From Paludisphaera soli (lineage in GTDB: Bacteria; Planctomycetota; Planctomycetia; Isosphaerales; Isosphaeraceae): a stretch of DNA of 64,000 nt. Of this stretch, positions 10,581 through 19,629 are shown piece after piece. The stretch's first letter is position 1. The number at the start of each line of letters is the position of its first letter. The stretch spans positions 1-64,000 of the forward strand of contig NZ_JAALJI010000027.1 of NCBI RefSeq assembly GCF_011064595.1. The letters run 5' to 3'. A model generated the notes under the pieces. That model saw nothing but the letters and a program-made list of their open reading frames with translations. It did no database searches and had not been told where the DNA came from. The position numbers and the translations under genes are program-made.

Positions 10581-11936
10581 TCACAGCCCCGCGAGGCGTT
10601 CGTCGGCGTCGCCGAAGCGGTCGAGCTTCACGCCCATGCGGTCCATGAGGCCGAGGTACAGGCTGCAAAGCTTGCGGTTCTCGTCCCCCTTGTCGGCGTA
10701 GTCGAGCACGCGGCCGGTCTGGAGCGTGCCGCCGAGGCCGCCGGCGAGGACCAGCGGGACCCTGGACGCGTCGTGCTTGGTGCCCGACCAGAGGCTGTTG
10801 GTGAACAGCAGGCACGTGTTGTCGAGCACCGTCCCATCGCCCTCGGGCATGGCGTCGAGGCGGGAGGCGAGGTAGGCGAGTTGGCTCACATAAAAGCGCG
10901 TCACCCGCTCGTAGGCCTCGGAGCGGTCGTCGTGCGAGGCCCCGTGGTGCGCGGCGCTGACGTCGAGGAACGGGTAGAACAGGCCCGAGATGTCGCGGCA
11001 GAGCAGGAGGGTGGCGACGCGGGTCTTGTCGGTCTGGAAGCCCAGGGCGATCAGGTCGCACATCAGCCGCATGTGCTCGCGGACGTCCTCGGGCAGGCCG
11101 TTCTCGGGCCTGGGCATGGTCAGCGGGGCGCGGCCGCGGTCGGCGGCGCGGGCGTCGCCGGCGTCCTTGTCCTTCCGCATCGGCACGACCCGGCGCTCGA
11201 CCTCGCGGACGCTGGTCAGGTACTCGTCCAGCTTGGCGCGGTCGCCCGCGCCGACCTTCTTGCTCAGGCCGGCGGCCTCCTCGCGCACGCGGTCGAGGAT
11301 GCTCTGGTTCCGCCGGCTCCCCCGGTTGTCGAACAGGGCGTCGAAGGCGAGCGACGGGTACACCTCCATCGGCACCGGCGACGTGGCGCTCCGCCAGGAG
11401 ATGTGCGAGCTGTAGGCCATCGAGAAGTTCGTCTCGTGGTACCCGGTGATCGGCTGCTCGCACCCCAGGACCAGGCTCGGCTGGTCGGTCGCGTCGCCCA
11501 GGCGCGCGGCCAGCACCTGATCGACGCTGACGCCCCCCTTCAGCTCGGCCCCCTTCCGGAGCGCCGCGCCCGAGAGGATGTTGCCGGTCTGCCCGGGGTG
11601 GATCCCCACGCCCAGCGCCTGCTTGTTGAACAGGCCGTCGATCACGTTGATCTTCGATCGCAGGGGCGCGAGCGGCTCCAGGCAACGGCCCAGCTCCATC
11701 GACTCGCCCGAGCCCTTCGCCCACCACTGGTCCGGGTTGACGCCGCATCCCATGAACAGCGCGGCGAACCGCTGCGGGGCCTGCGCCGTCGAGGCCCCCG
11801 CGACGGCGCGGGGCGCGAGCGACTCCAGCCAGGGGAGGGCCACCGTCACGCCCGCACCCCGGAGGAAGGCCCGTCGCGAGGCGCCCCGGCGGTCTCGGTC
11901 ACGTCCCGGCTCGGTTGCGTCGTGCATCGCGTTCAC
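10581..11936 (-). CDS. DUF1552 secreted planctomycete protein
   Basis: A 451-residue DUF1552 protein with a Tat-type leader (SRRAFLRGAGVTVALPW). Family landmarks include RFAALFMGCGVNPDQWW, INVIDGLFNKQALGVGIH, the SYSSHISW-like segment AYSSHISWRS, HMRLMCDLIALGFQTDKTRV and a C-terminal CLLFTNSLWSGTKHD. The family resembles DUF1501/alkaline-phosphatase-like secreted proteins and is abundant in Planctomycetes; its reaction is unknown. The gene starts inside the last codons of the upstream DUF1592-type gene (4-nt overlap, 11933-11936), so the pair is translationally coupled. These two families are usually encoded side by side and probably act together. Confidence 0.93.
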   Translation of the reverse strand: MNAMHDATEPGRDRDRRGASRRAFLRGAGVTVALPWLESLAPRAVAGASTAQAPQRFAALFMGCGVNPDQWWAKGSGESMELGRCLEPLAPLRSKINVIDGLFNKQALGVGIHPGQTGNILSGAALRKGAELKGGVSVDQVLAARLGDATDQPSLVLGCEQPITGYHETNFSMAYSSHISWRSATSPVPMEVYPSLAFDALFDNRGSRRNQSILDRVREEAAGLSKKVGAGDRAKLDEYLTSVREVERRVVPMRKDKDAGDARAADRGRAPLTMPRPENGLPEDVREHMRLMCDLIALGFQTDKTRVATLLLCRDISGLFYPFLDVSAAHHGASHDDRSEAYERVTRFYVSQLAYLASRLDAMPEGDGTVLDNTCLLFTNSLWSGTKHDASRVPLVLAGGLGGTLQTGRVLDYADKGDENRKLCSLYLGLMDRMGVKLDRFGDADERLAGL

Positions 11937-14890
11937 TCCGTGGGATCGGCTTCGAGCCGCTTGTTCCGAAACTGGGGGCTGACGACGATCGCGTCGACCA
12001 GCGCGCCGAAGCGGCCGCCCTCGGCGGCCAGGCGTTCGCGCATCGATTCGACCGTCGCGTCGTCCGACGGGATGAGGCTTCGGCCGAGGGCGTAGGCCAG
12101 CAGCTTGCGGGCGAGGTTCTCCTCGAACTCCTCGCGACGCTGCGACTTCAGGTAGGCGCGGAGCCCTTCGACTCCCTCGCCCTCGCCGCCGCGCGGGAAG
12201 CTCGCGCGGGCGTCGATCGGCCGGCCGCCGAGGTCCAGCTTTCGGGCCTCGCCGACGGGCCCGTAGCCCTCGAACGCCAGGCCGATCGCGTCGAAACGGT
12301 CGTGGCAGACGGCGCAGGCCTGGTCGGCGCGGTGGCGGGTCAGGGTCTCGCGCAGGGTCAGGTCGCCGAGCTTCGATTCATCGTCCGGCAGGTCGGGGAC
12401 GTTCGCGGGGGGCGCGGGGATGTGCTCGCCCAGGAGCCGCCGGACGACCCAGTAGCCGCGCTTGACGGGGCTCGTCCGCAGGCCCGGCGAGTTCCGCGTC
12501 AGGAAGACGGCCATCGGCAGGAGCCCGCCGCGGCCGTACGGGGCGGCGTCGTCCACTCGGGCCCAGCCGTCGGGGCCGGGGTCCTTCGGCGTGTGCATGC
12601 CGTAGTGGCGGGCGAGCGCCGCGTCGACGAACGTGTGCCTGCCTTCGAGGAGCGACGCGACCGGGCGGTCGTTCTGCACCACGTCCAGGAGGTACCGGAC
12701 CGGCTCCTCGAACATCGACCGCCGCAGGGCGTCGTCGAACGTCGGGAACCGGCCGCGGTCGACGCCGTTGTGGTCCTCGAACCGGCGGAAGTCCAGCCAG
12801 GCGCCGCCGAACTCCGTCGCCAGCCCGCGAACGCGGTCGTCCCGGAGCATCCGCCGGGCCTGGGCCGTGAGCACCTCGGGCTCGCGCAGGTCGCCGGCCT
12901 CGGCGTGCGAAAGCAGCTCCGCGTCGGGCATGCTCGCCCAGAGGAAATAGCTCAGGCGCGAGGCCAGGTCGTGGCCCGAGAGCGGGCGGACGGCCGCGCC
13001 TTCGCCTTCGCCCGGGAGGTCGACGCGGTAGCAGAAGCGTGGGGAGAGGAGGAGGCTGACCACCGTGTCGCGCACGGCGTCTTCGTGGCCCAGGCCGTCC
13101 TGCTCGCGGAGGGTCCGGTAGAAGTCGGCCACGCCCCGGCGGTCCTCGGCCGAGAGGGGGCGGCGGAAGGCGCGTTCGGCCAGGTCTTGCAGGGCCTCGA
13201 CGTGGCGGGGCTCGGCCTGTCGGCGGTCCTCCTCCACGCGACGGATCGACTCGGCGATGATCCGGAACTGGTCCTCGATGGCGCGAAGGGCCGTGTCGTG
13301 CGCGCCCAGGCGGCGGGCCTTCGCCAGGTAGGCGTCCACGAGCCGGCCGAACTTCGGCTCGGAGGCGGCGTCCTTGTCCTCGGCGCGGACGAAATCGAAC
13401 GCGGGGTCGCCGCGCATGAAGCCGGTCTCCGCGCGCTCGTACCAGAGGTAGCTGGAGAACTGCCGCATCGGCGCGCCGGTGACGAAGTCGAACTCGCGCC
13501 AGAGCCGGTCCAGCTCCGCGCGGCCCTCCTCGTCGAGCATCAGCTCGTACAGCGGACCGTCGTCGCGGAAGTAGCCGGTCATGCTGTGGAACCCGGCGCT
13601 CAGCAGCCGCCCGGTGTTCCCCTTGTCCTCGCCGTCGAGATAGACCCGCGACCGCTCGGACACGAAGAAGGCGTCGGGGAAGGCCCGGCAGAACCGCTCG
13701 AAGCCCGCCTCGTACCGGGCGAGGTCTTCCGGGGCGTCCGGGGACGTCAGCGCCTGGGCCGCGTCGCCTTCCAGGCCGAGGTCGGCGGGACGGACCTTCG
13801 CGCCGCCGCCGGCGTAGCGCATGCGGTTCTCGGCGAGCCGGCGGTTCTTCCAGAGCACGAACGGCTGCGTCCCCGCGCTGATGCCGCGGGCCTTGAGGCT
13901 CTCGACCTCGGGCGTGAGCCGGCGTCGGAGGTCGACCGCGAAGTCCCGCATCCGCTCGCAGCCGGCCCGCGCGGCGGCCTCGTCGTCGGGGAGCGCGAGC
14001 CAGAGCGCCCGGAGCGCGGCGATCGGTCCGGCGTGGGCCTCCCCGTCGTTCAGCAGGGACCAGACCGTCGCCAGGTACTTGCGGCTGAGGCCCGCCTCGT
14101 CGGCGAAGGCGTCCCGCGGGGCGTCGGCGCGGCCCAACTCGGCGCGTCGACGATAGCGGTGGGCGGCCAGGAAGTAGTCCGCGTAGTCGACCTTCTGGCG
14201 GTTGTAGAAGGCGATGACCTGATTGACGCAGTACTTGTCGCGGTCGGTGTCGGCGAGGCTCGGGTGGGGGGCGAAGGCCAGGCCGTCCGGCTTCAGGATC
14301 AGGTGGTCGGCCACGCGGCGGGCGGCGTCGAGGTACTTCCCCGCCAGGGCCGGCGACATGGCGAGCGACTCGGCCGAGTTGTCGAACCCGGCCTCGTTCG
14401 CCGGGTCGACGGGGAACTCCTTCGTCGGCCGCAGGTCGACGCCGGTCAGGTCGCGGATCGTGTTGTCGTACTCGGCGTTGCTCAGGCGGCGGGCGAGGAC
14501 CCGGCCGGGGTCGCCAGCGTTCCGCGAGGCCTCGGCCCTGCGGAGCGAGCCGACCCAGGCGACGACCGCCGCGCGGGCCTCGTCGGTCGGCCGGGCCTTG
14601 GAGCGGGCGGGGGGCATCGCGCCGGTTTCGAGCTGCTCCCGGACCAGCTCCCAGCGCGGGAGGTCCTTCGCGGCGGCCTCGGCGGTGAAGGAACTCAGGT
14701 CCAGGTCCCCCTCCGGCTCGTCCGCGCCGTGGCACTTCAGGCAGTAGGCCTCCAGGAACGGGTGGACCGTCTCGCGGAACGCGTCCCGCGCCGGCTCCGA
14801 TCCGCCCGGCCCGTCGTCGGCCGTCGCGAGGGCGGCGGCCAGGCCCAGCAGCAGGCCGGCGAGGATCGCCCGGGGTCGAGTCTTCCGCAT
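11933..14890 (-). CDS. DUF1587/1592/1588/1585-type secreted protein with planctomycete cytochrome c motif
   Basis: About 985 residues. After a signal peptide (ILAGLLLGLAAALATA), residues 50-54 form CLKCH, a CxxCH heme c site of the PSCyt1-like domain. DUF1587 follows (RRLSNAEYDNTIRDLTGVDL), then DUF1592 (LSYFLWASMPDAELL), DUF1588 (RGGLLPMAVFLTRNSPGLRTSPVKRGY cut here into its parts: RGGLLPMAVFLT and SPGLRTSPVKRGYWV) and DUF1585 (LARKLLAYALGRSLIPSDD). A second CxxCH (CAVCHDRFD) lies near residue 857. These multidomain proteins are a planctomycete hallmark with unknown catalysis, possibly redox. ATG 14890 was chosen because GGAAGGGAAGCGG precedes it. It overlaps the DUF1552 gene by four bases. 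Confidence 0.93.
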   Translation of the reverse strand: MRKTRPRAILAGLLLGLAAALATADDGPGGSEPARDAFRETVHPFLEAYCLKCHGADEPEGDLDLSSFTAEAAAKDLPRWELVREQLETGAMPPARSKARPTDEARAAVVAWVGSLRRAEASRNAGDPGRVLARRLSNAEYDNTIRDLTGVDLRPTKEFPVDPANEAGFDNSAESLAMSPALAGKYLDAARRVADHLILKPDGLAFAPHPSLADTDRDKYCVNQVIAFYNRQKVDYADYFLAAHRYRRRAELGRADAPRDAFADEAGLSRKYLATVWSLLNDGEAHAGPIAALRALWLALPDDEAAARAGCERMRDFAVDLRRRLTPEVESLKARGISAGTQPFVLWKNRRLAENRMRYAGGGAKVRPADLGLEGDAAQALTSPDAPEDLARYEAGFERFCRAFPDAFFVSERSRVYLDGEDKGNTGRLLSAGFHSMTGYFRDDGPLYELMLDEEGRAELDRLWREFDFVTGAPMRQFSSYLWYERAETGFMRGDPAFDFVRAEDKDAASEPKFGRLVDAYLAKARRLGAHDTALRAIEDQFRIIAESIRRVEEDRRQAEPRHVEALQDLAERAFRRPLSAEDRRGVADFYRTLREQDGLGHEDAVRDTVVSLLLSPRFCYRVDLPGEGEGAAVRPLSGHDLASRLSYFLWASMPDAELLSHAEAGDLREPEVLTAQARRMLRDDRVRGLATEFGGAWLDFRRFEDHNGVDRGRFPTFDDALRRSMFEEPVRYLLDVVQNDRPVASLLEGRHTFVDAALARHYGMHTPKDPGPDGWARVDDAAPYGRGGLLPMAVFLTRNSPGLRTSPVKRGYWVVRRLLGEHIPAPPANVPDLPDDESKLGDLTLRETLTRHRADQACAVCHDRFDAIGLAFEGYGPVGEARKLDLGGRPIDARASFPRGGEGEGVEGLRAYLKSQRREEFEENLARKLLAYALGRSLIPSDDATVESMRERLAAEGGRFGALVDAIVVSPQFRNKRLEADPTE

Positions 14891-15328
14891 GCCGCTTCCC
14901 TTCCCCCTCGGCCGAGGCCGGTTGAACAAGTCTCAAGCCTCCCCAGCATGACCCAGGACGCGGGAGGGAATCAAGGCATTCTCCTTCGTTGAATCGCCGC
15001 GATTTCGCTTCGGCGGCCGGCCTCGGATCGCCGATACCTACTTCTGATGGACTCTCCGACGCCCGGGACGAGCGACCCGGCGGGCGGGCGAGGTTGACAG
15101 GAATCGCGATTTGCGGGATGAAAGGCGGATGATCCGCCCCGGCCCTCGCGCGGGCGTCGGATCTCGGGACGCCCCCGCACGTCTTGAACCCGAAGGAGTC
15201 GGACCCCGGCCGGACGCCGAGGACGGCTCGCGGGACGGGGCGTCCCCGAGCCCGGAGGTCCTCGACCTCGCGCCAGGTCCCGCGACGCGCGGCCTGGTCG
15301 GCCCATTCGACGAGCAAGGAGGTTCGCC
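14891..15328. other. Divergent intergenic region, 438 bp
   Basis: This stretch separates the DUF1592-type gene (-) from the GT2 gene (+). No RNA gene or convincing ORF was seen. An exact TTGACA occurs at 15094-15099 on the plus strand, but the hexamer 17 bases downstream (GATGAA) is a poor -10. The strong AAGGAGG Shine-Dalgarno of the GT2 gene is at its right end. Confidence 0.5.
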
Positions 15329-16264
15329 GTGACGCCCAATCCCCCGGGACGGCCGCACTTCGCCGACGCCCCAGGCCGAGACCGCGAACGCGACCGCGAC
15401 GCCTCCCGATCCTGGCGGCTCGACGGCGCCCTCGCGGCCGCCGCGGCCCACGACGCCGCGCCGCCGTTCCTGTCGGTGGTGGTCCCCAGCAAGGACGAGG
15501 CGGCGGGGCTGCCGCGGCTGGTGGCCGAGATCGCAGCCGCCCTGCGCCCGCTCTGCCGCCGCGAGGAGCCCCGCGCGACCCGCCTGCGCGGCTTCGAGAT
15601 CCTGATCATCGACGACGGCTCGACCGACCACACCCCGCGCGTCCTCCGCGATCTGGAGTCGGACTACCCCGAGCTGCGGCCGATCCGCCTGCGGGCGAAC
15701 GTCGGCCAGTCGGGCGCCACGGCCGTCGGCTTCCGTGCGGCGCGGGGGGCCTGGATCGCCACCCTCGACGCCGACCTGCAGAACGACCCGGCCGACCTGG
15801 AGACCCTCTGGCGCCTCCTGCCGGGATACGACGCCGCCCTGGGCTGGCGCGCCGAACGCCGCGACAAGTGGAGCCGGCGCGTGGTGAGCCGGTGGGCGAA
15901 CCGGGTGCGCAACGCCGTGCTCGGCCAGTCGATCCGCGACACCGGCTGCTCGGTCCGGATCTTTCGTCGCGACATGGCGGTGCGGCTGCCGATGTTCCAG
16001 GGGGCGCATCGGTTCCTCGGCCCGCTGTTGATCCGCGAGGGGGCGCGGGTGGTCCAGGCGCCGGTCAACCACCGGGCCCGGCCCCACGGGGCCTCGCACT
16101 ACAACTTCCGCAACCGCTCGTTCCGCGTCGTGGTCGACCTGCTGGGCGTGGCCTGGCTGATGCGTCGGCCGCTCCGTTACGAGGCGTTCGAGCCCCGCCC
16201 CCTCGAACCGGCGGTCGCCGCCGACGAGGCGTTCGACCGCCGCCGCGTCGGCGAGGCGGCCTGA
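15329..16264 (+). CDS. GT2 glycosyltransferase (DPM1/ArnC-like)
   Basis: A GT-A fold family 2 enzyme of 311 residues. After a disordered Arg/Asp-rich N-terminus comes FLSVVVPSKDEA (about 48), the nucleotide-sugar motif IIDDGSTDHTP (about 94), the metal-binding LDADLQNDPADL (about 147), and RPHGASHYNFRN near residue 255, as in polyprenyl-phosphate sugar transferases. No C-terminal membrane domain is present; such enzymes then associate with the membrane through partners. GTG 15329 follows AAGGAGG with good spacing. The next gene encodes a LAB_N membrane protein, a partner often found beside ArnC/DPM1-like transferases, so this pair probably builds or modifies a lipid-linked sugar (inference). 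Confidence 0.92.
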   Translation: MTPNPPGRPHFADAPGRDRERDRDASRSWRLDGALAAAAAHDAAPPFLSVVVPSKDEAAGLPRLVAEIAAALRPLCRREEPRATRLRGFEILIIDDGSTDHTPRVLRDLESDYPELRPIRLRANVGQSGATAVGFRAARGAWIATLDADLQNDPADLETLWRLLPGYDAALGWRAERRDKWSRRVVSRWANRVRNAVLGQSIRDTGCSVRIFRRDMAVRLPMFQGAHRFLGPLLIREGARVVQAPVNHRARPHGASHYNFRNRSFRVVVDLLGVAWLMRRPLRYEAFEPRPLEPAVAADEAFDRRRVGEAA

Positions 16265-16317
16265 CCCCTCGGGCGCGCGCCCGAACTCACACGAGACCGA
16301 AGCCGAAACCGAATCCT

Positions 16318-16677
16318 ATGTCGAACGCCTGGAACTGGATGATCGTGGGTTTCGTGGGCCAGGCCCTGTTCACGGCGCGGTTCGTCGTGCAGTGGATGGC
16401 GTCGGAGCGGTCGGGGAGGGTGGTGGTCCCCTCGGCGTTCTGGTGGCTGAGCATCCTGGGGGCGTTCGCGCTGCTCTCCTACGCGATCTCCCGCAGCGAC
16501 CCGGTCTTCGCCGTCGGCCAATCGATGGGCGTGGTGATCTACGCCCGCAACCTGATGATCGGATCGCGCGAGGGGGCGAAGGCCGAGGCCGGCCCCGACG
16601 ACGTCGGGCGGGCCGCGACGCCCGCGCCCCACTTCCGCGCCGAGACCGCCGCCGGGCCGAACGCCCGGCGCGCCTGA
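16318..16677 (+). CDS. LAB_N (lipid A biosynthesis N-terminal) small membrane protein
   Basis: A 119-residue protein with about three hydrophobic helices. The LAB_N family pattern is clear: IVGFVGQALFTARFVVQWM, then SERSGRVVVPSAFWWLSILG and GQSMGVVIYARNLMIG. In other bacteria this domain occurs alone or fused to lipid A enzymes and is encoded beside GT2 glycosyltransferases. The ~40-residue C-terminal tail is charged and low complexity. It starts 53 nt after the GT2 stop, probably in one operon. No good Shine-Dalgarno is visible before ATG 16318, but the domain starts immediately. Confidence 0.9.
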   Translation: MSNAWNWMIVGFVGQALFTARFVVQWMASERSGRVVVPSAFWWLSILGAFALLSYAISRSDPVFAVGQSMGVVIYARNLMIGSREGAKAEAGPDDVGRAATPAPHFRAETAAGPNARRA

Positions 16678-16713
16678 GACCCGCGTCCGTCCGCCGCCGA
16701 GGGAGAGTGATCG

Positions 16714-18261
16714 ATGTTCCCGTTCGCCAACAGAGACGGCCGCCCGGGCCCCCGACGGCCCGTCGCCGCCCGCCTCGCGCCGCCCGAGGCGCTGGAGGAC
16801 CGGCTGGCGCTGAGCACCGCGGCCGCCGCCTCGCCGGTCGTGCTCGAATCGGCCACGACCGTCGATTCGAAGAGCGTCGTCGTCACGTATGGGGCCGACC
16901 CCACGGCCCGCGCCGGCGCCCCGCTCCGGTTCGGCGTCTACCGCTCCGCCGACGCCTCGTTCGACCCGTCCGACGTCCGGGTCGCCCTCTACGACGCCCC
17001 CTCGTCGGCGACGACGCCGGGCTCGCACGAGCTGACGATCCCCGTCGACGGCGGGCTCCCGATCGACGTCGCCCGGCCCTACGTCCTGGTCGTCGCCGAT
17101 CCCGACGCCCCCGGCGCGGCGGCCGACCCGGCTCGTTCGGCCTCGTTCCGCAAGTTCACGCTCGGCGTCGTCACCCACGGCGGCATCATCAACAAGAGCT
17201 GGACCTACGGATCGCCCTGGCAGCTCCAGATCGGCCGGCTGATGGAAGACGAGGGCTACGACGCCGTCATCCCCTTCAACTGGATCGACGAGAGCCACCA
17301 GCCCGGCCACGCCGCGCCCCAGGGCGCCAAGCTGGTCAACCAGATCCAGCGGGCCCTCGACCAGCTCCCGGACGACACGGTGGTGGACCTGCACATGATC
17401 GGCCACAGCCAGGGGGCGCTGGTGAACGCCGTCGCCCTGGCGCGGATCGAGGAGTCCACCCCCGTCGAGCTGCGCGGCGGCTGGATCCAGGCCACGCTGC
17501 TCGACCCGCACGCGGCCAACAACTACGTCCCGGGCCAGATGAGCACGTCCGTCAACCCGGTCGGCATCCTCGCCCGCGAGATCGTGTCCGACTACCAGGC
17601 GCGGGCCAAGGACCCGACGATCTCGATCCCGGCGAACGTGGATCAGGTCGAGGTCCTCTACCAGCACACCGACGTCCGCGACATCCACAAGATCTACACC
17701 AGCGGCTACAACCTCTGGGGCCAGGTCCCGGTCCCCAGCCTGGGCGACGCGCCGGTCTATTACTACAACCTGACCCGCACCAGCGCGACCCACAGCGGCG
17801 CGACCGGCGTGCAGTTCTGGTATCGCAACTTCATCGCCACGACGCTCGCCGAGCAGGCCCCGCTGCTGACGGACCTGCGCCTGGAAGGCCGCCTGATGAA
17901 CGCCTCGCCGTCGACGTGGACGCCGGCCACGACGACCGAGCAGAGGGCGTGGGAGAACTGGGGCCCGGATATGGTGGTGCCGGGAGACCGCCCGAGCTTC
18001 TCCGGCACCGCGGCCCCCGGCGCGACGGTCCGGGTCTACTACGGCCCGACCGTCGACCTGGGCGAAATCCGCGCGTTGGAGGTGACCACGGCCGACGCGA
18101 ACGGCGACTGGTCCGTCACCTCCGACCGCCCGCTCCGCGACGGCCGCTTCCGCGCCGTCGCCATGGCGTACTCCCCCGAGCACCACACCCGTCCCGCCTT
18201 CGCCGTCGTGAGCATGACCCCCATGGGCCGCTTCTGGATCGGCGGCGACCCGCGGGCGTGA
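16714..18261 (+). CDS. LEPR-XLL-type secreted alpha/beta hydrolase with C-terminal Ig-like domain
   Basis: The N-terminus has an Arg/Pro-rich run then PPEALEDRLALST, a degenerate LEPR-XLL export signature. Residues about 40-135 look like a beta-sandwich. A lipase-like alpha/beta hydrolase core follows, with the nucleophile elbow GHSQG at about 230-234 and FNWIDESHQPGHAA upstream. The last ~110 residues (from PSFSGTAAPGATVRVYYGP) resemble bacterial Ig-like modules. It probably acts outside the cytoplasm on an ester or acts as an adhesin; the substrate is unknown. GAGGGAGAG precedes ATG 16714. It starts 36 nt after the LAB_N gene, so it may belong to the GT2-LAB_N transcript. Confidence 0.85.
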   Translation: MFPFANRDGRPGPRRPVAARLAPPEALEDRLALSTAAAASPVVLESATTVDSKSVVVTYGADPTARAGAPLRFGVYRSADASFDPSDVRVALYDAPSSATTPGSHELTIPVDGGLPIDVARPYVLVVADPDAPGAAADPARSASFRKFTLGVVTHGGIINKSWTYGSPWQLQIGRLMEDEGYDAVIPFNWIDESHQPGHAAPQGAKLVNQIQRALDQLPDDTVVDLHMIGHSQGALVNAVALARIEESTPVELRGGWIQATLLDPHAANNYVPGQMSTSVNPVGILAREIVSDYQARAKDPTISIPANVDQVEVLYQHTDVRDIHKIYTSGYNLWGQVPVPSLGDAPVYYYNLTRTSATHSGATGVQFWYRNFIATTLAEQAPLLTDLRLEGRLMNASPSTWTPATTTEQRAWENWGPDMVVPGDRPSFSGTAAPGATVRVYYGPTVDLGEIRALEVTTADANGDWSVTSDRPLRDGRFRAVAMAYSPEHHTRPAFAVVSMTPMGRFWIGGDPRA

Positions 18262-18390
18262 TCCCCCATCCCCGGGTCCACGGTCGTCCATCACCGCCCG
18301 GATTCGAGGGGATGCCGCGAGGCGAGAGCGACGCACCGACAACTTCCGAGAGCGGCGTTCGGGCCGCGGTCCTCGCCGGCCCTCGCGCCG

Positions 18391-19296
18391 TCAGGAGGGC
18401 GGGGGGAGGGCCGCGGAGAGGTCGCCCCGGAGGAACGCGGCCTCGGGGATCCGGGTGTAGCAGTCGGACTCGAACGCCGAGACGACGCCGAGGGAGACGG
18501 CCGACCATTTCAGGAGCGGCTTGAGGCGGCGAGGGATCGGCAGGCGATGCTTGAGGCTGCGTCGACGCTTCGTGAAGCCGTGCGAGTCGAACCACTTGTC
18601 CGACTCCCACAGCACGGCGTAGTCGCTCTGCTGGGGAGGGGACGCGAAGGCCTCGACGTCGGCCGTCTTGCGGGCGATGGTGCAGATGTACGTCGGGACC
18701 TGGTTCCTCAGCTCGACCCGGCGGCCGATCCGGGCGGGGTCCTTGGAGGCGTACCAGGCGTCGTCGTAGGGGGCTTCCTTCAGCAGGACGATGGGCGGCT
18801 CGTAGCCGTTCTCGGGCGTGAAGCAGCGGAAGATCAGCTCCGGGCTGATCTGCCAGAAGCCGTGGCCCAGGAAGTTGTTGCCCGCCGTGACCTGGATGAA
18901 CCAGCCGCCGACGCGGACCATCTCCATCATGCTCTTCAGGGCCTGGGGGGCGTTGAAGACGTGCTCGATGGTCCCGCCGTCGAACACCACGCCGAACCGG
19001 TTGCGAAGCTCGGCCGGGATCGGCTTGTTGAGGTCGTGGACGACCTGCGCCCCCTCATAGTCCGAGTGGTCCATCGCCCGGGGGTTCACGGCCCCCAGCT
19101 CCTCGAAGAACGGCTCGGCGAAGCCGGGGGGGAACGCCGAGGCGTCCTTCCCGCTGCCGAGCGCCTTCAGGACGCGGTCGAGCGTCTCGCGCGCCGGGTA
19201 GAAGTTCTGCCTGCCGATGGTCAGCAGGTCGTGGAAATCCACCCCATGGCGCCTCGCCGCGCCCAGCAACTGCACCGCCGACGAATCCAACCCCAT
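18391..19296 (-). CDS. SAM-dependent methyltransferase-like protein
   Basis: A 301-residue protein. The segment GVVFDGGTIEHVFNAPQAL (about 99-117) matches the post-motif region of class I methyltransferases (FDxxxxxHVF), followed by MVRVGGWFIQVTAGNN, the usual conclusion of the core. A clear Gly-rich SAM loop upstream is missing; HSDYEGAQVVHDLN occupies that place, so the fold is inferred and activity is uncertain. The C-terminal third is basic and unassigned. Such proteins often occur in glycan or nodulation-factor-like clusters. ATG 19296 has GGGAGCAGAG upstream. Its neighbour across the convergent gap is the LEPR-type hydrolase. Confidence 0.7.
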   Translation of the reverse strand: MGLDSSAVQLLGAARRHGVDFHDLLTIGRQNFYPARETLDRVLKALGSGKDASAFPPGFAEPFFEELGAVNPRAMDHSDYEGAQVVHDLNKPIPAELRNRFGVVFDGGTIEHVFNAPQALKSMMEMVRVGGWFIQVTAGNNFLGHGFWQISPELIFRCFTPENGYEPPIVLLKEAPYDDAWYASKDPARIGRRVELRNQVPTYICTIARKTADVEAFASPPQQSDYAVLWESDKWFDSHGFTKRRRSLKHRLPIPRRLKPLLKWSAVSLGVVSAFESDCYTRIPEAAFLRGDLSAALPPPS

Positions 19297-19629
19297 GCTC
19301 TGCTCCCGGCGTCGGGCCCGCGGGGAGAACTCGCCGGGGCCCGAGCCTTGGCCCGGTCACCCCCGGCGCGGCACCGCGGACGTAAAATCAAGCGTTCAAC
19401 ATTTACCAGTTCTCGAATGCGGCCGCAAGCGCGTCGAACGCCCCGGTCCACCTTCGCGCGGCCCCGCACCGCGTCGGACGGGGAGCCGGACGGACGGGCG
19501 GCGCGGGTCGGCGAGGTAGAACTCCCTCGTTCCTTCGAAGAGCGGACGCGGACGGCGACGCCACGCGACCCTGAGCGTAACAGGCCGCGCCGCCCGTCAT
19601 CAATGCGAACCCGGGGGACCCGGGCCGGG
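19297..19629. other. Intergenic region, 333 bp, with a locally AT-rich patch
   Basis: This gap lies upstream of the methyltransferase-like gene and downstream of the aldo/keto reductase, both on the minus strand. A patch at about 19381-19420 is clearly richer in A/T than the surroundings, as expected of a promoter region for the methyltransferase-like gene. On the minus strand TTGCGG and TAAATG stand 17 bases apart there, but the match is weak. Nothing else was recognised. Confidence 0.4.

Noticed and set aside
12378-15317. A 979-codon minus-strand frame across the DUF1592-type gene and its upstream region.
   Set aside because: Frame-shifted shadow of the true gene; no recognisable segment and extreme Arg/Pro content.
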